NCBI GenBank assembly: GCA_030065855.1
Contig: JASJCT010000013.1
Span: forward strand, 1-64,000
Direction of reading: 5' to 3'
DNA: 64,000 bases
Source: Myxococcota bacterium
Lineage (GTDB): Bacteria; Myxococcota_A; Polyangia; JAAYKL01
Positions 15,772 through 24,424 of the stretch are shown piece by piece. The stretch's first letter is position 1, and the number at the start of each line of letters is the position of its first letter. The position numbers and the translations under genes were made by a program. The notes under the pieces were generated by a model, which was not told where the DNA came from, ran no database searches, and saw only the letters and a list, made by a program, of their open reading frames with translations.

Positions 15772-16996
15772 TGGTTTGTTGGCTCGGAAAATAAATTTCT
15801 CGGTACTTGAGCCCAAAACGACTTGTATTTTAGCGCTATGCTTCATTCATTGCTGTATCGTCGGACCTGTGTTTGCGGATGATCAATTAACTCAACAGGC
15901 TCGAATAAAATTCGAAGAAGGTACGCGGAGCGTTCGGGAACGCGATTACCAGAATGCACTACAAGCCTTTCAGGATTCATACCAACTACGCCCCAAACCG
16001 TTGGTGCTCTACAACGCAGCCATGTGCCAAAAGGCGCTATTTCGCTATGTCGAGGCAGCCAACTCTTTGCGCAAATGCCTTGATAATCTAGAAGATACCC
16101 CCTCTGACCGGCATATCCGAGCGCTTGCTCAGCAGGCGCTTAAAGAAATTGAAGACAAAATCGGTACTTTGATACTAAAAGGTATTCCAAAGGGAGCGAG
16201 TGTCATTATCGATGGCGTGCCGCAGAGAGATAAGGCCATTGGACACCCACTCCAAATGGATCCAGGGCACCACCAAGTCACGGTTTCAGCGCCAAACCGT
16301 CAGGATTTTAAAGATACCATAACTATCCAACCAAGCCAGGTACTGAGACTCGTTGTCTTCCTACCACTGCTGCCGGCAGAGCTTGTTATTGAGAGTGGCA
16401 CGAAAGATGCAAAAATATATGTGAACGACCAACACGTCGGCAGCGGCAATTTTCGAGGTGAATTTGATGTCGGCCCAGTGGAGGTAAAGGTAACATCTAA
16501 GGGCAAAAAGGACCACAGGGAAACCCTTGTATTGCACCCAGGGCAGTTGTCGATCGTAAATGCGATGCTAGAACCCAAAATGCCGGCCGCTACCCTGCTG
16601 GTAATGCCAACACATACGAATTCATCCCAAAAGCCCTTGACGGATCGCGAGAATATTATTTTTGCAGGAAGTATCGGTGCCATGGCCCTTGGGATTTTGA
16701 GCGTTGGGATTGGCGTGGGATATACAATTAAAGGAAGTCGCGATTTTCAAGCTGGCAAACAAGCAGGCGAAAACTACGAGCTACATGGCGATCTTGCTGA
16801 GTATGATCGCTGGTTGAAAATAAAAAATGAAACCCTCCCTGCCGATAAAAAGGGATTAACCATTGGATACTCGATCGGTGCTACACTAATAACCAGTGGC
16901 GTACTATTGCTTCTCCAGAGCCGTATACTAGGGAAAAGACAGCGCGACAAAATGAGTGTGATCACGGGAGTAGATGGTTTATCCGTACGATTCTAA
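15737..16996 (+). CDS. TPR- and PEGA-domain exported protein
   Basis: A 419-residue protein with a hydrophobic signal around residues 28-46 (cleavage likely after VFA). TPR-like helices follow (about 50-150: KFEEGTRSVRERDYQNALQAF, VLYNAAMCQ), then two PEGA-type beta domains (TLILKGIPKGASVIIDG at about 155 and ELVIESGTKDAKIYVND at about 220). Two membrane segments flank a soluble loop at the C-terminus (about 305-325 and 375-395). PEGA proteins often sit beside Ser/Thr kinases in myxobacteria. The frame overlaps the kinase gene by 35 bases; ATG 15761 is a plausible shorter start (411 residues) that would still overlap it. It likely serves as an envelope sensor or partner of the kinase. Confidence 0.8.
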   Translation: MRHSLSLSMETSGLLARKINFSVLEPKTTCILALCFIHCCIVGPVFADDQLTQQARIKFEEGTRSVRERDYQNALQAFQDSYQLRPKPLVLYNAAMCQKALFRYVEAANSLRKCLDNLEDTPSDRHIRALAQQALKEIEDKIGTLILKGIPKGASVIIDGVPQRDKAIGHPLQMDPGHHQVTVSAPNRQDFKDTITIQPSQVLRLVVFLPLLPAELVIESGTKDAKIYVNDQHVGSGNFRGEFDVGPVEVKVTSKGKKDHRETLVLHPGQLSIVNAMLEPKMPAATLLVMPTHTNSSQKPLTDRENIIFAGSIGAMALGILSVGIGVGYTIKGSRDFQAGKQAGENYELHGDLAEYDRWLKIKNETLPADKKGLTIGYSIGATLITSGVLLLLQSRILGKRQRDKMSVITGVDGLSVRF

Positions 16997-17034
16997 ACCT
17001 CTTTTGGGTGCGAGGAGAACATAAGACGCGAAGC

Positions 17035-19800
17035 TTATAGGCCAGCGTCAATTCCGGTATCAGTGCCGCCATCGACGACCGGTTCGGCATCTGGATTTTC
17101 ATAGGCTCCCATATCTACAATGTTCCCTACCACCCGTGGGTTCTCGGCGTAATCCAAGGGGATTGCCTCGACAGCATCCCCGTCCTCATCTAAGTCGGTC
17201 ACATCATTCGGGAGTGCATCATTCCTTCCAGCATTAATGCACGGCGAGTCAAGCATCAGTCTGAAGTCCCCAGAAAGTGGGTCATAGAAAAATGGATCAG
17301 CGTCAATATTACCCAATTCAATCGATGTGCAGTCCGGAACAATGCATCCATTCTCAACATTACTATATGTCACTTCTGTCAGCGATGTTTCATCATAATT
17401 ATAGATTTGGTTACTACTTTCATCTGCGGTATTTCCCCATAAGATGCTATTGGTCACTGTTATGGTTGAGGCATCGTTTGCAACAGCACCGCCAACATCG
17501 TCTGCTGTGTTTTTCCATAACGTTGAGTTGATTAATAGGAGTGCCGAGTCGTTGTTGTGCAGCGCACCTCCGTCATCCCGCGCTGCGTTCTTGGAAAACA
17601 CAGCATTGATCACTACGAGGGAGGAGTTTTCTCTGCTTTGGATGGCCCCGCCATCGCTTCTGGCCCAGTTGTTTATAAGTATACAATTGGTCAAACGCGG
17701 TGATGATGCCTCTCTGTTTTGCATCGCACCGCCATCACTATTAGCTTTATTGTTTAAAAAGGTACATCGATTTAATATGGAATTCGACGCATAATTATTA
17801 ACAGCACCACTGTCGTCCGTGGCGAAATTGTTCTCGAATGTACAGTTATCAATAATGGATGGCGACCTTCTGTTGCACACTGCTCCGCCATCGTTGCCCG
17901 ACCAATTATGCACAAACGTGCAGCCAGATATTGTCGGTGCTGTGTCTCTGTTGGACATGGCCCCGCCATCCTCAGCGGCCCAGTTGTTTTCGAAATGACA
18001 ATCGATCACTGTGGGGGCCCCTCCTGTTGTATTACCCATCGCCCCACCGTCGTCATCGGCGGTATTATCGACAAACGTGCAATTGGTTATTGTGGGTGAG
18101 GCGTAGCGATTATATATCCCAGCGCCATCTTGCCAGCTGTAGTTGTTCTCGAAAACACAATTATTCACTTGGGGAGAACATCCCACATTAATCATTCCAC
18201 CGCCGTTATCACTATCCTCGATACCAGTACCGGCAGCATTTCCGTCAGTAATGATAAAGCCGTCGATAATGGCGTTATCCGCACCAGTGACCACGTGAAA
18301 AACATTGTCCTCCCGCAGATCCACCTCGCCGATATCGCCACTTAGGACTGTGGGATTGGCTACAAAATCGCGTTCATTGAAGTGAAGTTCATCTCCCAAA
18401 AACCCCCCATAAACGGCCACACCGCCGAGAAGTTGAAAGGTTGTCTCCCGAACGTCATAGGTTAAATCAGAAAGCCCCTCATTGGGTTTGTAGGTACCGG
18501 CGGCAACCCAGACATCACATTGATCTGATTGTGCTTCAGCAAGTCCTGCTTGAAGGGTTCTTTTGGCGCTATCCCACGCGCGGCCGTCAAAACTGTCGTC
18601 ACCAGTAACAGCACTGACGTAAACGAGGCACTGGTCGCAGCCCGCGCCAGACCACCCCGATGCGCAGCCGCACACGCCATTGTGGCAAGTACCGTTTTCG
18701 TCGAGGCAGTCCTCAACAAGCGCACCTTCGTTGCCGCACGAATCAAACCAAACAACATTATCCTCACCACCACAGGCTTGGTAGCTGTTTGGTGTGCAAC
18801 ACGCATCATGCTCTTCAACACATTGCTCGTTCTCACGACAAGGATTTCCCGTGTTTAGACATGCAGCCTCTTCCTCGGAGCAATACTCGAGTCCATTGCA
18901 GTATGCTTCGTCATCAGGGCATGGATTTCCCGGATGTGAACAGCTATCTACTGTCTCATCACAGTCATCAGTCGTCTCTTGTCCGTTGCAGAAAAAGCCA
19001 TCATCACAATCGTTGGGTTCACCGTCGCAAGCACCACTCAAGCAGCTATCATTTAAAGTGCAAAATGCCCCATCGTCGCAAGACGCACCGTCATTATAAC
19101 TCCAATCTGTTGTGGAAATGTCGATATCACATATAAAACATAAATTTACAGGATTAACTTGACCATCACCATAACAAATATCATCCACCACACACCCAGC
19201 GCACTCGACAACGCAGGTATCGGTAAGTACGTCACACACCTCCCCTGCCGCGCATTGATTTTGACCGGCCACGCAGGCATCATCAATATCATCACAGGTT
19301 TCCACGCCATTGCACCAGATACCATCGGAGCATTCCCGAGGTTCACCACTACAAATGCTAAACATACAAGCGTCATTTACTGTGCAGAACAAAAAATCAT
19401 TGCAAGCAACCCCATCATTGTTGCTCCATGTGTTTGGGAATGACGAACTATCGCAGTATTGGCAAATGTTCTGGGGATTTGTAAACCCATTAGGAATGCA
19501 CAACGCATCAATAATACAACCATCTTCGCAAACATCTGATGCGGTATCAACAGTGTCCGTGTCAGCCGTCTCGGTATCAGCCGTCTCGGTATCAGCCGTC
19601 TCGGTATCAGCCGTCTCGGTATCAGTTGTCCCTGTATCAGTCGTCACTGTGTCGACCATCTCCGTGTCAGCCGCCTCTGTATCGGCATCAGGCGTACTAA
19701 TATCTTCATCGATTGAGCATGCGGCAGGAACAAATAGTGAGAAAACCGAAACCAACAACCCCAAAATCAAGAAATTCGAGAAACCACAGGTCCCATTCAT
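17035..19800 (-). CDS. Cys-rich beta-helix surface lipoprotein (choice-of-anchor Q-like)
   Basis: A 921-residue lipoprotein. The signal peptide ends with the lipobox VPAAC (about Cys28). A stalk of Asp-Thr/Ala repeats including four perfect DTETA units runs to about residue 85. The next 300 residues are Cys-rich EGF/follistatin-like repeats (CNGxExC, GxPCxD). The C-terminal half is a right-handed parallel beta-helix: about ten turns of the pattern NCTFxNNxAxxDGGAxxN, each giving one rung. The end (PCINAGRN...DYAENPRVVGNIVDMGAYE) matches the choice-of-anchor Q module of surface proteins. An excellent ribosome binding site (AAAGGAGA) precedes the ATG. It is expected on the cell surface, binding or processing polysaccharide or mediating adhesion; activity is not established. 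Confidence 0.85.
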   Translation of the reverse strand: MNGTCGFSNFLILGLLVSVFSLFVPAACSIDEDISTPDADTEAADTEMVDTVTTDTGTTDTETADTETADTETADTETADTDTVDTASDVCEDGCIIDALCIPNGFTNPQNICQYCDSSSFPNTWSNNDGVACNDFLFCTVNDACMFSICSGEPRECSDGIWCNGVETCDDIDDACVAGQNQCAAGEVCDVLTDTCVVECAGCVVDDICYGDGQVNPVNLCFICDIDISTTDWSYNDGASCDDGAFCTLNDSCLSGACDGEPNDCDDGFFCNGQETTDDCDETVDSCSHPGNPCPDDEAYCNGLEYCSEEEAACLNTGNPCRENEQCVEEHDACCTPNSYQACGGEDNVVWFDSCGNEGALVEDCLDENGTCHNGVCGCASGWSGAGCDQCLVYVSAVTGDDSFDGRAWDSAKRTLQAGLAEAQSDQCDVWVAAGTYKPNEGLSDLTYDVRETTFQLLGGVAVYGGFLGDELHFNERDFVANPTVLSGDIGEVDLREDNVFHVVTGADNAIIDGFIITDGNAAGTGIEDSDNGGGMINVGCSPQVNNCVFENNYSWQDGAGIYNRYASPTITNCTFVDNTADDDGGAMGNTTGGAPTVIDCHFENNWAAEDGGAMSNRDTAPTISGCTFVHNWSGNDGGAVCNRRSPSIIDNCTFENNFATDDSGAVNNYASNSILNRCTFLNNKANSDGGAMQNREASSPRLTNCILINNWARSDGGAIQSRENSSLVVINAVFSKNAARDDGGALHNNDSALLLINSTLWKNTADDVGGAVANDASTITVTNSILWGNTADESSNQIYNYDETSLTEVTYSNVENGCIVPDCTSIELGNIDADPFFYDPLSGDFRLMLDSPCINAGRNDALPNDVTDLDEDGDAVEAIPLDYAENPRVVGNIVDMGAYENPDAEPVVDGGTDTGIDAGL
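19562..19621 (-). repeat. Four perfect 15-bp repeats encoding the DTETA stalk
   Basis: TCAGCCGTCTCGGTA occurs four times in tandem on the plus strand inside the beta-helix lipoprotein gene. Because the unit is 15 bases, copy-number change would alter stalk length without shifting the frame. Confidence 0.9.
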
Positions 19801-19843
19801 TTTTATCTCCTTTGATGTTTATATTTTCTCAGATACCGATGGT

Positions 19844-20857
19844 TCAGCCAGCGCGTTTTTGCAACTGTTTGAGCTGATTGTCAACGATATGGCGCTGTTT
19901 CTCTGTCCACTTGTCATCAAAAGAAACAAAGCCGATGATCCGATCCCCGGCGCGTTCGCAGGCCCGCGGTCCTTGATTTTGGGCCTTGCTTAGGGACGCC
20001 TTGGCTTTGCGCTCAACTGCACCTGAGTCCTCAAGGGGTGGGGTGATAAATAGGGTCCAGGCCTGGTCCTCCAATTTGTACTGAGCTGTGAAGCCAGCAC
20101 CCAGGGCGTCAATCCCAGCCACCCGGTTGGGCTCCCATGCATCGCCCCTGGCAATGCGGTGCTCAGCTGGGAACAGCCCAAAGTCAGCAGGTAGGGCCGG
20201 ATCATTGGGAATTAAATCGGCCACAGCGCTTGCAAATGCTGGCAGGATCGCCTTTGCCCCAGCTTTCATGGACGCCAGGGTTGCTGAAGGAGACTCGTCG
20301 AGCAGGGTGATGTGCACCAGGTACTGGTCCTTAAAATAGACCAAATCCGTACCGCCGAAAAATCCCTTGTCTTTTAGCGGGTCGGGTAAGCCCTGCCCTA
20401 CTGTCGATAGATCGGTTCTGCCAGCCAAGAACCTGGCCATGCGGCCAAACGCACCGAGCAAGCTCCCCTGGTCGTATACCTCTACAGTGACGGTTTTTTC
20501 CGCTTGTGTTTTTGATTTGTAGTCAATGGTCACCATCTTTTTCAGGCCGTACTCAGCGTAGATTTCCGCACCTCCGTTAATGAGGTCGTATAGATTGTCT
20601 GGCCCAAAATATCGTGGAGCAGAGGCAATCTCGAAATCACCCACTTTTTTGGGAAGCATCTTTCCCGGCCCTTCAAACACCATGTTAGCGGCTTGGCCAG
20701 GAACAGCACCTGGTGATGGGTCGTCCAACGCTGCTTTATCGGCCTGTGGGGTTGAGGCCGAAGGTGCCGGTGCTTTTTCAGCAGAGCGATCCGCACATCC
20801 CAATCCAGCCGTTGCAAAAATAACAGAAATGATTGTCTTTTGAATCAGTTGAGGCAT
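19844..20857 (-). CDS. DUF6599-like lipoprotein
   Basis: A 337-residue lipoprotein with the lipobox AGLGC (about Cys21) and a Pro/Ala/Ser linker. From about residue 70 it follows the DUF6599 pattern: LYDLINGGAEIYAEYG, TVEVYDQGSLLGAFG and YFKDQYLVHITLLD. Its role is unknown; family members are periplasmic or surface proteins. AGGAG precedes ATG 20857 at a good distance. It lies 43 bases upstream of the beta-helix lipoprotein on the same strand, though that gene has its own strong ribosome binding site. Family call is moderately sure. Confidence 0.7.
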   Translation of the reverse strand: MPQLIQKTIISVIFATAGLGCADRSAEKAPAPSASTPQADKAALDDPSPGAVPGQAANMVFEGPGKMLPKKVGDFEIASAPRYFGPDNLYDLINGGAEIYAEYGLKKMVTIDYKSKTQAEKTVTVEVYDQGSLLGAFGRMARFLAGRTDLSTVGQGLPDPLKDKGFFGGTDLVYFKDQYLVHITLLDESPSATLASMKAGAKAILPAFASAVADLIPNDPALPADFGLFPAEHRIARGDAWEPNRVAGIDALGAGFTAQYKLEDQAWTLFITPPLEDSGAVERKAKASLSKAQNQGPRACERAGDRIIGFVSFDDKWTEKQRHIVDNQLKQLQKRAG

Positions 20858-21032
20858 GGTGTCGACTCCTGGTTATCTATGAAATTTTTTCATACCAACG
20901 TAATTAATGCACTGTTTTCAAGGGGTACTTTAGCCGGTTCAATGGGAATCGCAATGCATTTTCTTTGGGTTAAGCCCCTAAAAACAAGCCCAATGCCGCC
21001 TTTGTCTAAAACGACCCGTGCTTGAGAAAACA

Positions 21033-21048
21033 TGGAATGCCCTTTGCT
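21033..21048 (+). promoter_or_regulatory. Sigma-54-type promoter of the minor-pilin operon
   Basis: TGGAATGCCCTTTGCT keeps the invariant GG (-24) and GC (-12) exactly ten bases apart, and TTGCT matches the -12 box fully. It differs from the TGGCACG element at two positions. It lies 38 bases before the fimT-like start, and pilin genes are often sigma-54 dependent. Confidence 0.5.
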
Positions 21049-21051
21049 AAT

Positions 21052-21070
21052 ACCTTGCTAAGAGCAAGGT
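21052..21070. other. Perfect 7-bp hairpin in the pilin-operon leader
   Basis: ACCTTGC and GCAAGGT around a 5-base loop, beginning about 5 bases after the GC of the sigma-54-type element. It would sit around the transcription start or the 5' end of the leader and could be an operator or an mRNA stem. Confidence 0.5.
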
Positions 21071-21085
21071 TGGGTCATAGATCAC

Positions 21086-21820
21086 ATGCAAAAAAACAAA
21101 CCCCTTGGATTCACTCTCGTTGAGCTAATGATCGTGGTCGTTATCGTCGCCATCGTTTGTGCTGTCACCGTTCCTGGCATTGTCTCGGTGCGTTATCGAA
21201 ATACGCTCACTGAGATGACCAACAATATCCAGGAGGCGGGCGTCATAGTGCGATCTCTTGCCATGCGCACGCGCCACGCAGCTGTTTTGGAAGTTCGAAC
21301 AGATCGGGTGTGGGTTAACCTGCTCGCTGGTGCGGGTTGCAGTGCCAATATCGAGACGCGATGTCTCACCAAGTATTCAGGCACCGATGATATCGGCGAG
21401 ATGTCTCTTACCCAGGGCCTGGCCCAAAGCGCTGGCCTGGCCATGTGTGGCGGCGGCGCCCGGGTTGCTCAAGCCGGCGGCTCAGGCGAAACGTGTGAGG
21501 CAAGGGACCTCGGTCGGGAGGCGTTTGCCTTTTGCTATAGCGGCTCAGGAGAACTCTTTATCCGCGAAGGGGGCGATGCGAACATGGTTTGCGATGGCGG
21601 GTCTCTTGAACCAGCATCAACCACCTGGATCCGATCCTGTGGCCGCCAAACAACCCAATCCATCGGGTTTAACGATGGTAGCGCCTTTGACCTGCACGAT
21701 GGGGCGATGATCATTTTGAACCGCTATGAGACCGCTTGCGACAGCACCAAAGCAGAGGATGTGAGACGGGCCATCTTCTTTCCAACAGGCGGCGCACCGT
21801 TTGCTCGGGTGACCCTATGA
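21086..21820 (+). CDS. fimT: FimT/GspH-type minor prepilin
   Basis: A 244-residue pseudopilin. The prepilin peptidase site G-FTLVE sits near residue 8 after a short charged leader, followed by the hydrophobic helix LMIVVVIVAIVCAVTVP. The globular part is Cys-rich (several CxxC-like and TRCLT, TACDSTK segments), suggesting disulfides. It begins a tightly packed five-gene cluster (four-base overlaps) that ends with the PilY1 homologue, the canonical type IV pilus minor-pilin arrangement. It presumably primes pilus assembly at the inner membrane. The name follows position and the FimT/GspH-like N-terminus. Confidence 0.82.
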   Translation: MQKNKPLGFTLVELMIVVVIVAIVCAVTVPGIVSVRYRNTLTEMTNNIQEAGVIVRSLAMRTRHAAVLEVRTDRVWVNLLAGAGCSANIETRCLTKYSGTDDIGEMSLTQGLAQSAGLAMCGGGARVAQAGGSGETCEARDLGREAFAFCYSGSGELFIREGGDANMVCDGGSLEPASTTWIRSCGRQTTQSIGFNDGSAFDLHDGAMIILNRYETACDSTKAEDVRRAIFFPTGGAPFARVTL

Positions 21821-22449
21821 ACCGCACGGGCCATCAGACGGGATTTACGCTGATCGAAGTGATGTTTTCCCTGCTCATCTTCATCGTCGCGGTCGCTGGG
21901 CTGGTAGCACTTCAGCACGCTTCTGCCAAAGGATCTGGACGGGGAAAGCAGCTCACCACTGCGGTGAGTGCGGCCTCTTTTTTCCAATCCCAGCTAAAGA
22001 ACGAATTTGCAGGGTGGACACAAGATGCCGACCATCCGAGCAGCGCCTTCCCGGTAAACCGATATCCAATGCTGCGCAAGGCACTGGCCAATGGATTGAG
22101 CGGTGTAGGTGTAGATGATTGGTATGCCCTTGACGCAGATTCATTTCGAATCGATGGGTACATGGGGCATAGCGATCTCGATATTATTAGTGATGCCACC
22201 TCCCACTTTTGCGTCAATTATTTGATCACGCCCTTGGAAGTACCCAATGCAGCGACATTCACAGAAAGCGACATTGCGGTCTGGAAAACCCGCGTTCGAG
22301 TGTCGTGGACAAAGGCCGGCCAGTTCGACAGCAGTGGAAATGCTTGGAAAAACTGCGTTCCAGATAGTGTGACCGATCGCCTGACCACCAGTTTTACCGA
22401 CGACGCAGTAGAGCTCGTGGCTGTTGTCACACGGGAGTTTGCCAGATGA
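21817..22449 (+). CDS. pilV: PilV-type minor prepilin
   Basis: A 210-residue prepilin. ATG 21817 overlaps the previous stop (ATGA), placing the cleavage motif TG-FTLIEV at residues 8-14, as expected for a prepilin leader; the longer frame from 21736 lies inside the previous gene. The hydrophobic helix is MFSLLIFIVAVAGLVALQ. PilV is a minor pilin of the priming complex at the pilus tip. Translational coupling on both sides shows a single operon. Confidence 0.82.
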   Translation: MNRTGHQTGFTLIEVMFSLLIFIVAVAGLVALQHASAKGSGRGKQLTTAVSAASFFQSQLKNEFAGWTQDADHPSSAFPVNRYPMLRKALANGLSGVGVDDWYALDADSFRIDGYMGHSDLDIISDATSHFCVNYLITPLEVPNAATFTESDIAVWKTRVRVSWTKAGQFDSSGNAWKNCVPDSVTDRLTTSFTDDAVELVAVVTREFAR

Positions 22450-23762
22450 TCTCACCAAGGCCTGGTCTTGCCAGAGGATTTACCCTGATGGAGATGATGA
22501 TCGCCCTGCTCATCGGCGCGATTGTGGTCTCCCCGCTGTACATTGTCACGCGCAGCATGTCCCAGCAAACAGACGTCCAAAGAATGGATGTGGAGGCCAT
22601 GCAACGGGCCCGCCTGGGCATGGATGCGATTATTCGAGATTTTTCACGCACCGGTTCGTTTGTGTGCGTCAATACAGAGACCGATGCCCTGTGCGGCAAT
22701 CGAGATATTTCGAGTTCCCATGCCCAGTGGCGGAGTGCTGTGGCCCACCTCAACCGGGGACAGACTGGCTTTGACGCGGTCCTAATCGCAGGCAACTTCT
22801 TAGGTGGGGTCGATAACTTTCAGGACAGCAGCTGGTACACGGGCGTCATCGTAGGCGGCAACCAGATACAGTTTCCAGACACCAACAATTTCACCGAGCT
22901 CGAATGCGTGCGCCAGTTTGACCCGACATTTGCGTTCGCGCATATAAAAACAACCATCGACGTATCCCTAGATGCAAAAGTTACGGATGCTGAGTTCAAT
23001 AACGGCAATTGCGTTTTGACGGTCAGGGAAGGGGATTTGAATGATCGGATCCTGGCTTCTGGAGATTTGGTATATGTCTCTGCAAATCAAACCGCCCTGT
23101 TTTGGGTGGAGTCCCTTGGGGATCGCAATGTATTAGTGAGGTACTTTGTCGACTTCATGAGTCCAAATGCAGCCAGCAGTGATTGCACCGCTGAAGGTGC
23201 TGCAACGGTCAGCGAAATCACCCTGCCAGGCGATAGCTACGTGGTCGAATCCACCCGCACGGTCATTGCCGACTATGTGGAAGATTTTCAGGTGTGGTTC
23301 CGCCCCACGTCGCCCCAGGGAGATCCGGCTTGGATTGCACCCCATCACTATCCGATACGGGGTGGGGCAGGCATTGTCGATGAAAAAAGCGGGAACTTTT
23401 CAAACGGTTTTTTCTTGGCCGATGCGGCTTATGTCTTCCCGCGCAATGCAGGCGATGATCCGGCCGCGGACCTCGATGATATCTCTTGTGCAGAAGAGCC
23501 AGACCGCACTTATGGTGCAGAGCACGTCCGGTCTGCTGTGGTGCGCCTCTCTGTGAGGACAGAAATGACAGACCAGGCAATCGAATTTGATGCATTCGAT
23601 CCCAGTCAGAGCCGCATTGCGCGGTATACCTTGGGAGAGTACCACGTACCAGACGGCGGTACAGCAAAGACAAAGCCAGGCACGGCTTACAGATTGAAGA
23701 CCCTCATCACCGAGGTGGCCATGCCCAATTTGGCAGCTCAGACAAGGGTTATCGAGCCATGA
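22446..23762 (+). CDS. pilW: PilW-type minor prepilin
   Basis: A 438-residue prepilin-like protein: RG-FTLMEMMIALLIGAIVV cleavage site and helix, and a long beta-rich C-terminal region with Cys pairs. The length and position after pilV match PilW proteins, which form part of the minor-pilin tip complex holding PilY1. ATGA overlaps at both ends. Confidence 0.82.
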   Translation: MISPRPGLARGFTLMEMMIALLIGAIVVSPLYIVTRSMSQQTDVQRMDVEAMQRARLGMDAIIRDFSRTGSFVCVNTETDALCGNRDISSSHAQWRSAVAHLNRGQTGFDAVLIAGNFLGGVDNFQDSSWYTGVIVGGNQIQFPDTNNFTELECVRQFDPTFAFAHIKTTIDVSLDAKVTDAEFNNGNCVLTVREGDLNDRILASGDLVYVSANQTALFWVESLGDRNVLVRYFVDFMSPNAASSDCTAEGAATVSEITLPGDSYVVESTRTVIADYVEDFQVWFRPTSPQGDPAWIAPHHYPIRGGAGIVDEKSGNFSNGFFLADAAYVFPRNAGDDPAADLDDISCAEEPDRTYGAEHVRSAVVRLSVRTEMTDQAIEFDAFDPSQSRIARYTLGEYHVPDGGTAKTKPGTAYRLKTLITEVAMPNLAAQTRVIEP

Positions 23763-24415
23763 ACCCAGAAACAAGAGCGCGTTATACACACCAAAAATCA
23801 CAGGAAGGGGCTGTGTTGCTCATGGTCCTGCTCCTGGTCATTCTGTTTTCCGGGCTTGGACTCATGGCCATGCAGCATACCTGCACAGAGCTCAGAACCG
23901 CGGGTGCCTACCTGGATAATAACCAAGCAGCAGCTGTTGCAGAAGCAGCCATCGCCATGGTGGCAACAGACATGCGGTTGTACTGGGATTATCGGTGCAA
24001 CGGAACAACAGCCTACTACAGCCAGTTTGCCGATGCTACGCTCAATCAATTACCGCCGTACACACTCCAGTTCAGTCCGGCTTTTGACAACAGTACAGGC
24101 GACAACAGCTGCCCTACAAGTGCTGGCCAAGTACCTGATGGTGAGCTGGCCGGCACCACTGACTTTGGGAGCCATACCACGGGATCTCGGGCTTCGGTAA
24201 CCCTGACCCATGGGGCGCCCACATGTGCGCCGTGCCCGTCTGGATTTTCAGGCGGGGATACGTATGCCTGGTACTGGTTTACTGCCACGAGCCAGGCGAC
24301 CTATGGACCAGCCCAAACAGCTGCCCAGGTCATACGGGGAACCGCAACAGTTGACGCGCGCATGATGATAGGGCCGTTGCTCGCCTTTGATACCGTTTGT
24401 CGGTGCAACCAATAG
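23759..24415 (+). CDS. pilX: PilX-type minor pilin
   Basis: A 218-residue protein. The N-terminus QEGAVLLMVLLLVILFSGLG is the PilX-type variant of the prepilin helix: G-A rather than G-F at the cleavage site, and Glu5 replaced. NQAAAVAEAAIAMV follows, typical of PilX. The C-terminal region is small and Cys-containing (CAPCPSG). ATGA overlap with pilW; 9 bases separate it from the pilY1 gene. Confidence 0.8.
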   Translation: MNPETRARYTHQKSQEGAVLLMVLLLVILFSGLGLMAMQHTCTELRTAGAYLDNNQAAAVAEAAIAMVATDMRLYWDYRCNGTTAYYSQFADATLNQLPPYTLQFSPAFDNSTGDNSCPTSAGQVPDGELAGTTDFGSHTTGSRASVTLTHGAPTCAPCPSGFSGGDTYAWYWFTATSQATYGPAQTAAQVIRGTATVDARMMIGPLLAFDTVCRCNQ

Positions 24416-24424
24416 GGGAGATAG

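Noticed and set aside
21736..21816. Upstream extension of the pilV-like frame.
   Set aside because: It lies inside the fimT-like gene and would put the prepilin cleavage site 35 residues in; ATG 21817 gives a normal leader.
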